Shown: positions 35,801 through 43,992 of the stretch, in pieces
Layout of the letters: every line of letters begins with the position of its first letter
Position numbering within the stretch: the stretch's first letter is position 1
DNA from: Planctomycetaceae bacterium
GTDB taxonomy: Bacteria > Planctomycetota > Planctomycetia > Pirellulales > Pirellulaceae
Direction of reading: 5' to 3'
Assembly (NCBI GenBank): GCA_020638995.1
Contig: JACKHM010000003.1
Coordinates: 124,001 to 188,000 of the forward strand
DNA length: 64,000 bases
Program-made: the position numbers and the translations under genes
The notes under the pieces: model-generated
What the model saw: the letters and a program-made list of their open reading frames with translations, nothing else
Told to the model about the DNA's origin: nothing
Database searches by the model: none

Positions 35801-36328
35801 TGCGGCGTACTGTCCATCGGGCGAGATGCTAATTGAGTAAATGGGATTCACACCCGGAGGTAGCGGTTGCCACTTCACGGGTCCGCCAGCGCCGGTAACT
35901 TCGCCCTTGGCTCCTTGGTCAATCCAGAGCTTGATCAGCCCTAATTCTTCAGGCGTCAGAGGCTTGGCACCGACATCATTGTCTTCTGGGGGCATGTAGG
36001 GTTCGACCTGTTTAGCTGCCACTTTCAGCAACAAACTCTCCACACCTTTACCGGCGACGGCAGAGGGGCCTTCCGAACCTCCCTTTAAAATCGCTTGCGG
36101 CGTTTCCAATACGAGATCACTTTCTGCATCCGTATTGTTGTGGCACGCCAGACACTTGCGGCGAAATATGGGCAGGATTTCTTTTTCGAAATCAACATCT
36201 CCCTCGTGTTTCACTTCCGCAATGGAGATCGCGTCGTCAGCTCTCAGCAGACGAGCTTCGATGCCGCCACAAAGGATGACGATCATTGCGAGGGGGGACA
36301 GCAGGACGCGTGATTTTCGAATCGACAT
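32876..36328 (-). CDS. Exported WD40-repeat protein with N-terminal cytochrome c-type motif and coiled coil
   Basis: An 1150-residue protein. After a signal peptide (about 1-30) comes a planctomycete cytochrome-c-like domain with heme motif CLACH (about residue 60) and YMPPEDNDVGAKPLTPEE, as in PSC-type domains. WD40 repeats follow in two groups (about 150-370 and 460-530, then 830-1145), with blades such as FSPDGKLLATGGG and IKIWDV. Two long Ala/Lys/Glu-rich helical segments (about 370-450 and 560-800) are inserted between blades and should form coiled coils. It lies downstream of the PPC and DUF1549 genes on the same strand. Probably an envelope electron-transfer or scaffold protein. Confidence 0.9.
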   Translation of the reverse strand: MSIRKSRVLLSPLAMIVILCGGIEARLLRADDAISIAEVKHEGDVDFEKEILPIFRRKCLACHNNTDAESDLVLETPQAILKGGSEGPSAVAGKGVESLLLKVAAKQVEPYMPPEDNDVGAKPLTPEELGLIKLWIDQGAKGEVTGAGGPVKWQPLPPGVNPIYSISISPDGQYAAAGRANQIFLYHVGSKREVGRLTDPSLVDAATGNYGIAHLDLVQSLRFSPDSELLVSGGYRNVKFWKRARNAHKLDIAGIESSANACAVSPNGKWLATAEQSGKVKLFDIASGKLVQTLEGHPGGATSVAFSTDSTKLVSGGLDKSLRLWQAADGQTLGSVETPAAVNAVVFAADNAQIATAGADNIIRMWALPDPQAAAALKAAAEKAAADQAVADKVVAEKTATAAAAAEKAKSETEEDKAAAAKAIEEKVAAEKDAAEKAALAKAAADKAAAPVIPLKELKGHGGPVTSLATIAPTPTQIASGSQDGTLRVWDVNGGNMVRQVNHGGPITAIAVRPDGQRFASASSNNTTKLWDAAGKQLAELKGDFRAQIRVEDVTRLVALAKRDIDATKADLKAATDRKEAEEKNATAAEEAQKKADEEHKKKIEAAKKPLEDKAAADKALADLQASQMKYDADKKAAEEGMIAADEAIKKSQADVVAADASIAQTVAASKTVIDTLADGLSKVQESAKAQPDNPALAALAASVDKAVKDAVEAQKKAAETAKVAAQKAVTDSEAKKKSFEEAKKTAEVAIAKGANDIKAAEANVTKLAAPAQKALDEQTAAERALQSAVRTVARAKDSVKKAIESIPPVEATVKAAEELAKQMEAQLVETQNAAKETEKPNHAIAFSPDGLTLATGGDDQKVHTWDSESGAAIETFEGHKGAVHAIAFSADSNIVSVAADNSTIVWDSKPEWKLVRTIGSVDSTEQFVDRVTSLDFSPDGKLLATGGGEPSRSGELKLWSVADGSLVREIKEAHSDVIYGLEFSPDGKQIASSASDRFAKIFDVATGDFVRSFEGHTHHVLGVSWRADGRLLATSGADNVIKIWDVRTGDQKRTITGFNKEVTAVRFVADGSNLVASCGDKTVQMKNADNGGNVRSFGGAADFMYSVGASANGKVIVSGGQDSVVRIWEENGQVLANFDPPASESTGAE

Positions 36329-36428
36329 AGTAGTAAAACCTGTTCAAGAGGCTTGTAGTGCTACAGAGTTATTTGTCATTTTCAGTTCTAGGCAAACCGG
36401 GATAGAGTCGGCCAGCGCAAAGATACTC

Positions 36429-39400
36429 CTATTGTACTGACTCGACCGGCACAATTTTGAGGACAAGTTGCTGAGATGCCTCAACATCGATCCCGTTGAA
36501 CTTTGCTTTCGCTCGCACGGTCACCGCGTGTTCCCCGGGTGTGGCATCTTTATTGGCCGTCACCTCGAACTTGCCGTTCTGTTGGTCCTTCGCGATGGTA
36601 AGCTTTGAAATCGTTACGCCTGCCACTCCTTTCGGAAGCTCCAGGGTCACATCCGTCGGTTCGGCAAAGCCGTACATGCGACCAATCGAAACGGGAAGCT
36701 CTAACTTGTCGCCTTGCTTCAATGGCTCGGCGGGAGCGTTTGCCGTGAGCTTCAACGGTGTTTCGACGATCCGCAGGCGGATTGGGGTCGAGAGGAAAGC
36801 CACGTTTTTATCTGCCGGAGCGTTGGCTTTTTTTGCATCTGCGACCTGCTTGTCCACCGCGGTCTTTGCAGCTTGGGCCCGTTTCAGTTTAGCGTCGGTT
36901 TCAACGGCAACTTTCTCAGCGGCGGCCTTGGCGGCATCGGCGGCTTGCATTGCGGCTTGAGCCTCGGTGAGCGTCTGTACCGCGGCCCTTTGCTTGGCCG
37001 TTGCCTCTGCACTCGCTGCCTCCGCATCCGCTTTGGCTTTCTCCGCTTCGACGACTGCCTTGGCCAACGCTTCGTCACCCGCGCTCTTGGCTGCGGCCTC
37101 GGTTGCAGCCGTTAGTTTTGCAACAGCCTGATTGACTACATCTGCCGCCTGTTTGGCGGCAGCGTCGGCGGCATTCTTTGCATCGGTCGCCTGTTTCGTC
37201 GCCGCCGCAGCATCGTTTGCGGCCTTCACTGTCATCGCTTTGTTGTCGTTGGCAACCTTGAGCGACTCAGTCACATCCTTGAGGGCGGCTTCGATGGCCT
37301 TCTGGTCGGATTCGGCGCGAGCTACCGCATTCGGATCTCGCGAATGTTTGATCTTTGCGTCCGCACGCAGGTAGAAAGTGTAGATCCCTGGTTTGGTTGC
37401 CTTGTTTTTAATGTCGAGCGCGAGTTTCGCTTCCCCTTCGGCCGCCTTGACAGCGATGTTGGCGGGTTTGAATTCGTTGGCCGCCTCGATTGGAACGAGA
37501 CTCAGGTCGCTTTTAAAATCATCTCGACGCGTGACCTTGATTGGGATTTCCAGCTTCCCGCCTAACGAAGTTTCCCAGATTTTGTCTTCCCCGGCTTCGA
37601 TCAACGCCTTGTCAGGGTCTTGATCGATAACGGCAAACTGAATGTCGCGGCTGGCTCGATAGTTGACGGGCTGCTGCGTCCTATTTCCGGTTTCCCAGAC
37701 GACCACGCCGCCGCGGGCATAGCGTGCGAGCTCGGTACCGTCGATCGTAGCTTTGCCCACGACGCGAATCCCGCCGCTCCATGCAGCAGCATCTTCCGAT
37801 GCCTGAAAGACCAAAACTCCGGAGTTTTGATTTGCGCCGATGTATGTTTCACGGCAAGTTACACCCGAGGGCAACCCTTCCGCGGTTACAGCCACTTCGC
37901 CATCGAACCCCTCCCGACGTTCAATCCGCACATCAAACAAGGTGGTGCCGCCGCGGCGTACTGACGTCGTACCGGCGAGAACTGCGTTTGCATTCACCGG
38001 AGCTTGGATCTGCTCTGCGATCGCGACGACACGAAAGTCTGGCTGTGGCGGTCGTACGACCAGCCGGTAAACATTGCGCGGATCGACGGCTGCAATGCCA
38101 TTCTGGTCACGAACTGTGATTCGGTAGATTGCATCTTGATCGATCTTCAGTTGATAGGACGGATCGTCTGTCGAGGTATCGAAATTACTGCCAATGCGTC
38201 CGTTGCGATCGGATGGATCATCAATGGTAGCGATGTTCGCTAGAACTTCTTCCCCTTGATCGTTCTTCGTTACCCGCTGAACCATGAGATAGGGATCAGT
38301 ACTCAGGCCAAGGCGATGAGATATCAGGTCGAGGTAGTATACTTCGCCCTTCTTCGCCTCAAACTGGAAACAGTCGTGGTCGCCGCGTGGATAGAACTGA
38401 CCGACGAGCTCACACGGGACGGACACGAGTTGAGACGCCTTTGCGTCGTCATTGGGCTCGACTTCTTTGACAACCGGAGCGCGGGCAAAGTGGATTGTCG
38501 CGGGGTTTGCCGTGTTGAATTGATAGACGTACGCGTCGAGGACTGCTGCTTGGGGAACTACAAGCTCAGCGATATCCAGTCGCCGGGCAGTGGTCGGATC
38601 AGCGGGCAGTGGGATGTTTACAGTAACTTGCTCCAAAGCAACACCATCGATCGCTAAATCTGTGCGTTGCCCATTCGGTAGGTTTCGCCCGTAGACGACA
38701 TACGAGTCATTCGATCCTGCCACGCCCGAAGGAGGAAAGATGAAGTCCACGTGCGGACCTGAGTTTACGGTTAGGCGATAGAACGAATCGTTGCCGCCGC
38801 GGTATACGAAATCGTATACCGCGATGATATAGTCACCGCTAACCGTCGCGGTGAGATCAATAAATGGGTCGGTTCCGATACTGTCACGATTGCGAGCAAT
38901 CTCACGACCACTGGGGTCGTAAACGATCATCGTGCCGTCCAGTCGAGAGTCGATTCGCTGCGCCGCACAGTCAAGCAACACTCGCTGGCCATCCTTCAAC
39001 GCCAGCTTGAAGTGATCGATATTGTTTGCATCGACCCAGCCGTTTACGGTCTTGTCGACGCCAATCTCGAATGCCGATTCGACAGAGTTATTACCTCCTC
39101 GCTCGACCAACTCATCGTAAATCCCGACAGTAAACGCACGAGGATTGGAAACACCGTACCGCCCTACAACCCGAGCTTCATAGACACCAGGAGGGACATC
39201 TCCCGCAACCGTAACGGAGAACTGCCCGGGCGCTGGCTCCTCTGCAAGGAACTCGTTGGGCTTACGCGTCTTTTGAGTGGCTTTGATACCGGAATGCGAA
39301 AACACCAACTGCGACAGGTCGATCTGATCCGCGCCAGACACTTGCACGTCGAACGTCGTTCCAAACTTGCCCCCGGGTGGAAAGATGCTGGACAATTGCG

Positions 39401-39527
39401 TACTGGGCAACTGGGCCCAAAGTGATGTGCTCACGCAAGACAGCAGCATGCCTCTAACAGCCACGCCAAGCAGGGTCATTCGCGAAAGTCGATGAGAGAC
39501 TTGAACGGCGAATGTTCGTCGCGCCAT
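36429..39527 (-). CDS. Exported PPC-domain protein with Ala-rich coiled coil
   Basis: A 1032-residue protein starting at ATG 39527 (AAAGGA upstream). A signal peptide is followed by an Ig-like region (SSIFPPGGKFGTTFDVQVSG) and two PPC-like beta domains with SGDYIIAVYDFVYRGGNDSFYRL and EVEPNDDAKASQLVSVPCELVGQFYPRGDHDCF-type signatures. More Ig-like domains follow. About residues 735-905 form a very Ala/Lys-rich helical stretch, probably coiled coil, before a last beta domain. PPC domains are exported binding modules. The next gene downstream has a very similar Ala/Lys/Glu-rich segment, so the two proteins may pair. Confidence 0.85.
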   Translation of the reverse strand: MARRTFAVQVSHRLSRMTLLGVAVRGMLLSCVSTSLWAQLPSTQLSSIFPPGGKFGTTFDVQVSGADQIDLSQLVFSHSGIKATQKTRKPNEFLAEEPAPGQFSVTVAGDVPPGVYEARVVGRYGVSNPRAFTVGIYDELVERGGNNSVESAFEIGVDKTVNGWVDANNIDHFKLALKDGQRVLLDCAAQRIDSRLDGTMIVYDPSGREIARNRDSIGTDPFIDLTATVSGDYIIAVYDFVYRGGNDSFYRLTVNSGPHVDFIFPPSGVAGSNDSYVVYGRNLPNGQRTDLAIDGVALEQVTVNIPLPADPTTARRLDIAELVVPQAAVLDAYVYQFNTANPATIHFARAPVVKEVEPNDDAKASQLVSVPCELVGQFYPRGDHDCFQFEAKKGEVYYLDLISHRLGLSTDPYLMVQRVTKNDQGEEVLANIATIDDPSDRNGRIGSNFDTSTDDPSYQLKIDQDAIYRITVRDQNGIAAVDPRNVYRLVVRPPQPDFRVVAIAEQIQAPVNANAVLAGTTSVRRGGTTLFDVRIERREGFDGEVAVTAEGLPSGVTCRETYIGANQNSGVLVFQASEDAAAWSGGIRVVGKATIDGTELARYARGGVVVWETGNRTQQPVNYRASRDIQFAVIDQDPDKALIEAGEDKIWETSLGGKLEIPIKVTRRDDFKSDLSLVPIEAANEFKPANIAVKAAEGEAKLALDIKNKATKPGIYTFYLRADAKIKHSRDPNAVARAESDQKAIEAALKDVTESLKVANDNKAMTVKAANDAAAATKQATDAKNAADAAAKQAADVVNQAVAKLTAATEAAAKSAGDEALAKAVVEAEKAKADAEAASAEATAKQRAAVQTLTEAQAAMQAADAAKAAAEKVAVETDAKLKRAQAAKTAVDKQVADAKKANAPADKNVAFLSTPIRLRIVETPLKLTANAPAEPLKQGDKLELPVSIGRMYGFAEPTDVTLELPKGVAGVTISKLTIAKDQQNGKFEVTANKDATPGEHAVTVRAKAKFNGIDVEASQQLVLKIVPVESVQ

Positions 39528-39691
39528 CGGAGCGTTCCTTTCAAATTTCGGGAGGGGTGAGACCGTCGGTGTGTCTAACGGCGGGTTGCCGGTACAACAA
39601 TCAGGATATAAGTCTCAGTGTGATTGCTGCGGTGGGGGGATTCAAATCTAAACGTGCGATCGTGGACGAACTTCCGCAGTCACCGAAGACT

Positions 39692-39751
39692 ACGGAAGTT
39701 TATGTGCGGCCCATCCGCACAACGGAAGTTTATGTGCGGCCCATCCGCACA
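39692..39751. repeat. Two perfect 30-bp tandem copies, each with a hairpin
   Basis: Copies 39692-39721 and 39722-39751 are identical. Each holds GTGCGG-cccat-CCGCAC, a 6-bp stem with 5-base loop. The array begins eight bases past the stop of the minus-strand DUF1549 gene, where a terminator or mRNA 3'-end structure would be expected. On that strand each hairpin is followed by ATAAACTTCC rather than a T-run. Confidence 0.8.
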
Positions 39752-39758
39752 TTGGTCA

Positions 39759-42263
39759 CTAGTGGTTGAACAAAAACTCCTTGGTATTGATCAATGCCCA
39801 CACGATGTCTTCGTAAGCGCGTTTTGTATCATCACCGCACTTCTCGATATGAGCCATCGCGATCGCGGTTTCATCGGGCAAAGGTTCTCGTGAAAACGAC
39901 AACAAATACAACTCACGAATTTTGGCTTGATGTTCGCGGTCTTTGTCGGCGGCAAGTTTCGCTGCGCGGCCGCTGCCGGTCGTAAGCTTGCCTTGAATCT
40001 CACTGGAGTTCAAAAGGTGTAGGCTCTGCGCGAGATTCGCTTCAGACGATCGCTCGCACTCACAAGCGCTACTTGCCTCCGGACGTCCGAAGACTGTCAG
40101 GAAGTACGAATTGAAGCCATTGTCGGGCAGTTGCACAGCACGTGTGCCGTTGGGTGCTCCACTAAATCCAGTCGTCGTCCCGGTCACCTGATTGATTGCG
40201 TCCAGCAACACTTCCGCGTTCAGCCGTTTCGGATAGTAACGGGAGAAATTCTGCTTGTCATCTCGATTCCAATCATTCGGCTCGGCAGCCAATTGATATG
40301 TGCTCGAACTGCAAATCGTGCGAATCAAGTGTTTCAAATCAAAACCATTTGTAACGAAATCTTTGGCCAATGCATCCAACAACTGGGGGTTCGAGGCCGG
40401 ATTGGTGACTCGCATGTCATCCTCCGGATCGACCAATCCGCGACCAAAAAAGTGCTTCCAATACCGATTTACCAACGCATAGGAGAAGAACGGATTGCTT
40501 TCGTCCGCCATCCAGTCCGCAAGTTCAATTCGGGGGTCATCTTGCGGATCAATCGCGGGCGGCTCACTACCGAGACCTGTCGGAGGAACATTTTGCTTCG
40601 TCTTTGGGTTTTGTGCTTGAGCGGTGCCCGGATTGTGGAAGATGCGATCTTGTCCCTGGATGTAACCCTTTTTCTTTCCGACGCGGGAGAAAAACGCGGA
40701 GAAGCCATAGTAGTCTTGCTGGCTCCATTTCTCGAAAGGATGGTGATGGCAGCGGGCGCATTGAATTCGAAGCCCAAGAAACAACTGGGCAGTGTCCTCT
40801 ACCTGAGCTGCCTGATCAGATACCTCCCGATACCACGCGACCGGCGCGTTTGTACCGGGCGTACCGGATGCCGTTAGGATCTCGCGTACAAACTGATCGT
40901 ACGGCTTGTTCTCGTATATGCTCTGACGAATCCAGTCGTAGAAAGCGTAAGTAGCAATCTTGTCAGAATCCTGCCGCCGCTTGTTCCGCAAAATCGCTGA
41001 CCACTTGTTGGCGAAGTACTCGGCATGGTCACTGCTATCTAACAAGCGATTGATAGCTGCGGTTCTCTTTTCGGACGAGCTATCCAACAGAAATGCTTCC
41101 GCTTCCTCCATGGACGGCAACCGCCCCGCGACATCAACGGTAAGTCTGCGAAGAAATGTGGCATCGTCCGCGATATTCGAGGCAGGAAGTCCAAGGTCCT
41201 TCAATTTTGCAAATACGTTTTCATCTACGAGGTTCTTTGCCACGGGCAGATTTTCAACTTGAATGCCCAATGGGATCGTCGCGCGAAATACACCCACATG
41301 CCCCTGGTAACGAGCCATCACTGCAACGCTGCCCGTCAGTTGGGCGGTCGTCACTAGTCCCGTAACACTTACCTCGCCCATCTCCGTGTCGTTTGAATCG
41401 AATTGCGTGGTGCGCGTCACATCCTCCGACGAGCCATCTGAGTAATGAGCAACTGCAACCAATTGTTGAGTCGCCTCACGCCCCATGATTCGCTCGGTAG
41501 GAAACACCTCAATGTGAGTGACCGTCGGGTCATCGTCGCTACCATAGGGGACGCCTTGCTCGATCCAACGTCTGAGTAGGCGGTACGCTGGCGAGTCGGC
41601 ATCGATTCGATGGCCACCGCCGTGCGGCAACTTGGCAATTGCTTTTTCAAGCAACAGGCTGCGATCAGGAGCTGACAAAAAGAGACGGCGACCGCGTCCT
41701 TCCTTCACGAGGTACTCATAATCCTCGGTGGGCTCAAACCCAAGCAAAGAAAGCCGAAATCCATTCTGGCCGCCAGACTTCCCGTGACAGCCACCGCTGT
41801 TGCATCCGTACTTGGTAAAGACCGGTACGATCTGATTCGGAAAGTTAACCGGTAAATCCTGAAGGATGTTTGTGACTGTAACTTGGATCGTCGCATCCAA
41901 GCCGGCTGGTACTTTAACGTGTATCGTCGCGTCGCCCTCGGTAATGGGCGTCACATTGCCGGTTGCATCGACGCGGACGATGCCGTCTGGCGATGCGGTA
42001 TACGTTGCCTCACGTGTGAGGTCTCGTTTCTGACCCGAGTCGTAATCGCCGGTCACAACCAACTGTTGGCTGGCGTCACGACCTGATACCAAAAACCTTC
42101 CTTCGACCGTACGCCCTGTCTCAATCGAGATCGCCATGAGCTTTCCGGGATCGCCGAGCCCTGGCGGCTTGGCAGCGACCTCGTCCTCTGCGCGAAGCAA
42201 GTTCATCGACGTGATTGACAGCAAAGCCAGCAGTGTGGCCGAAACGGGGAGAGTGCGAAGCAT
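39759..42263 (-). CDS. DUF1549/DUF1553 protein with cytochrome c-type motifs and Ig-like domains
   Basis: An 834-residue exported protein of the planctomycete PSD1 type. Order: signal peptide (1-25), Ig-like/BIG2 domain (DLTREATYTASPDGIVRVD), cytochrome-like domain with CNSGGCHGKSGGQNGF (a CX4CH spacing), second Ig-like domain, DUF1549 (FLRRLTVDVAGRLPS, FANKWSAILRNKR, WIRQSIYENKPYDQFVRE). DUF1549 ends with IQCARCHHHPFEKW, a CXXCH motif. DUF1553 follows (NRYWKHFFGRGLVDPEDDMR, FGRPEASSACECER). It probably carries covalent heme and acts in envelope redox or polymer breakdown. PPC and WD40 genes follow downstream; the usual DUF1501 partner is missing here. Confidence 0.93.
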   Translation of the reverse strand: MLRTLPVSATLLALLSITSMNLLRAEDEVAAKPPGLGDPGKLMAISIETGRTVEGRFLVSGRDASQQLVVTGDYDSGQKRDLTREATYTASPDGIVRVDATGNVTPITEGDATIHVKVPAGLDATIQVTVTNILQDLPVNFPNQIVPVFTKYGCNSGGCHGKSGGQNGFRLSLLGFEPTEDYEYLVKEGRGRRLFLSAPDRSLLLEKAIAKLPHGGGHRIDADSPAYRLLRRWIEQGVPYGSDDDPTVTHIEVFPTERIMGREATQQLVAVAHYSDGSSEDVTRTTQFDSNDTEMGEVSVTGLVTTAQLTGSVAVMARYQGHVGVFRATIPLGIQVENLPVAKNLVDENVFAKLKDLGLPASNIADDATFLRRLTVDVAGRLPSMEEAEAFLLDSSSEKRTAAINRLLDSSDHAEYFANKWSAILRNKRRQDSDKIATYAFYDWIRQSIYENKPYDQFVREILTASGTPGTNAPVAWYREVSDQAAQVEDTAQLFLGLRIQCARCHHHPFEKWSQQDYYGFSAFFSRVGKKKGYIQGQDRIFHNPGTAQAQNPKTKQNVPPTGLGSEPPAIDPQDDPRIELADWMADESNPFFSYALVNRYWKHFFGRGLVDPEDDMRVTNPASNPQLLDALAKDFVTNGFDLKHLIRTICSSSTYQLAAEPNDWNRDDKQNFSRYYPKRLNAEVLLDAINQVTGTTTGFSGAPNGTRAVQLPDNGFNSYFLTVFGRPEASSACECERSSEANLAQSLHLLNSSEIQGKLTTGSGRAAKLAADKDREHQAKIRELYLLSFSREPLPDETAIAMAHIEKCGDDTKRAYEDIVWALINTKEFLFNH

Positions 42264-42505
42264 TTGGAGTTCCTCAAGTAACGGGAGTTACTACATCCTT
42301 GGCGGCGGTGTGATTACTAACGGTGGGCGTGTATTAGGTTAACATATCGATGGAAGTAAATGCAAGAAACGGCCTGGATTCCTTCCGGAGGGGATGAGCG
42401 TTCTAGGCGACGATTGACGAAGAATTGCCCCGGTTTATTCGCTTTTTTCGAGAAAACGGTGAAATTCGCTGTTTCCGAGGTTCGGGAAATTAGAACAAAC
42501 CAAAA

Positions 42506-43960
42506 TCAATGGAACAACATGTCGGGCGAGACCTCGCGTCCAACGCCATCTGGCATTTCAATCGCAAATTGCAAAGCCTCCTCGCCATTACCTTCAAAGT
42601 GTTCGATCCGTAGCGGATGTAATCCCGCCTTCAATCGGAGACGTTTACTAGCCTGCTTCGACGGGTGATTGCCATCGTTGTCGATCACGAGTTGGTCGTT
42701 CAGCAAAACACGACTGCCGTCATCTGATCGAACAATTAGTCGGTAGATCCCATCCACCGGCACTTTCAAATAGCCGGTAACAAGTAACGCAAACGCGTCT
42801 GCGCGATTCTGTCGCATGGCCGCAAGGTCGACCATTGGCACGACGTCTTCGCGAACAGTCGTCAATGTTGCGAAGTCCGGCAGAAGGCTAAACTCGCCGT
42901 GATAGAGTCTGTAGGTCAAGCCCGGCTCCGGATTCTCAATCGCTACGGCGGCGAGACCCTCGTCGCGTTGCAATTGCAACTCAAGCTCCAGCGGTTTGTC
43001 TGCTCGGTGGATGGCAAGTGTGAGAGTCTTATCTGGCTTCGTCTCGAACAATAGCGACAGTTCCCAATCGATACTGTGCCGAACGGTGCGTCCGTTAACA
43101 GCGGCAATTACGTCGCCAAGTTGAACACCGGCGAACGCTGCTGCCGAACCGTCTTCAACGCGTGAAACGGTCGCTCGATCGGCAGTTGGATTCACCGCAA
43201 TCCCAGTGGACTTGCCTAACAGCATCTCTGCTTCCATGACATCGCGGAATCGGTCCCAGACACGATCAACGGGAATTGCCAAACCAGCGTTCTGTTCCTG
43301 AAGTATCAAACCGGAGACGATGCCTATTAGCTCGCCATCCATATTGACCAGCGGCCCGCCCGAGTTGCCGGGGTTGCTCGCTGCGTCGAATTGGATGAAC
43401 CGATCACGATAGTCGGTCTTGTAATTCGTCATCACCAGCGCGTTGGGCCCACCTTCGAGCACGCTGCGCGAACTAACGATTCCCGAAGTGTAGATTGTTC
43501 CTCGGCCTCCCGGATTTCCGGCAACGACGACGGTCTCACCATTTAGGATGTCACGGCTTCTTCCCAGCGGTATCACCGGCAATGGCGTTTGCGCTCCCAT
43601 CAGCTGTACGACCGCAATGTCTCTTTCCGGCAATCTCCCAACGACGCGAAACTGGAGCGGTCTACCATCGCTTAGCAGCGCGTGTCCGTTGGGTTTGGGC
43701 AAGACGTGATTGTTCGTCAAAACAAATCCGTCAGGATGTATTATTGTTCCACTTCCCGACCCGATCCCTCCGTCGGTGGCCGTGAACAACGCGACAACAG
43801 CAGGCTCGATGCGTTGAATGACACGTACAATCGGCGTAATTCGCTGTGAAGAGACGCCAATATCTTCGCCCGCGGCCAAATCGATCAAAATGCCGCTCGC
43901 GCCAACGACAAACGCGACTGTCGCGTGTTTTGTTAGGCGGGTCATCCCTAACCGGTTCAT
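42506..43960 (-). CDS. Trypsin-like serine protease with PDZ and PA14 domains
   Basis: A 484-residue exported S1C-type protease. ATG 43960 or 43945 start the signal region. The triad is complete: His in LTNNHVLPK, Asp in ERDIAVVQL, Ser in NPGNSGGPL. A PDZ domain follows (ATVSRVEDGSAAAFAGVQLG and DVIAAVNGR). The C-terminal part, about residues 365-484, reads as a PA14-like module: GYLKVPVDGIYRLIVRSDDG, RVLLNDQLVIDN, LKAGLHPLRIEHFEG. HtrA-like proteases normally end in PDZ domains, so the PA14 fusion could bring carbohydrate or surface binding. It lies 32 bases downstream of the giant solenoid gene and may be co-transcribed. Confidence 0.88.
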   Translation of the reverse strand: MNRLGMTRLTKHATVAFVVGASGILIDLAAGEDIGVSSQRITPIVRVIQRIEPAVVALFTATDGGIGSGSGTIIHPDGFVLTNNHVLPKPNGHALLSDGRPLQFRVVGRLPERDIAVVQLMGAQTPLPVIPLGRSRDILNGETVVVAGNPGGRGTIYTSGIVSSRSVLEGGPNALVMTNYKTDYRDRFIQFDAASNPGNSGGPLVNMDGELIGIVSGLILQEQNAGLAIPVDRVWDRFRDVMEAEMLLGKSTGIAVNPTADRATVSRVEDGSAAAFAGVQLGDVIAAVNGRTVRHSIDWELSLLFETKPDKTLTLAIHRADKPLELELQLQRDEGLAAVAIENPEPGLTYRLYHGEFSLLPDFATLTTVREDVVPMVDLAAMRQNRADAFALLVTGYLKVPVDGIYRLIVRSDDGSRVLLNDQLVIDNDGNHPSKQASKRLRLKAGLHPLRIEHFEGNGEEALQFAIEMPDGVGREVSPDMLFH

Positions 43961-43992
43961 AAAGCGACTCGCGAATCCTAGGAGTTGTGCGA

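Noticed and set aside
36496..37374. Plus-strand open frames opposite the PPC gene coiled coil
   Set aside because: Same compositional effect of the Ala-rich stretch; no ribosome-binding site or recognisable protein.
39692..39751. CRISPR-like array
   Set aside because: Only two directly abutting copies with no spacers and no cas genes nearby; it is a tandem hairpin duplication.
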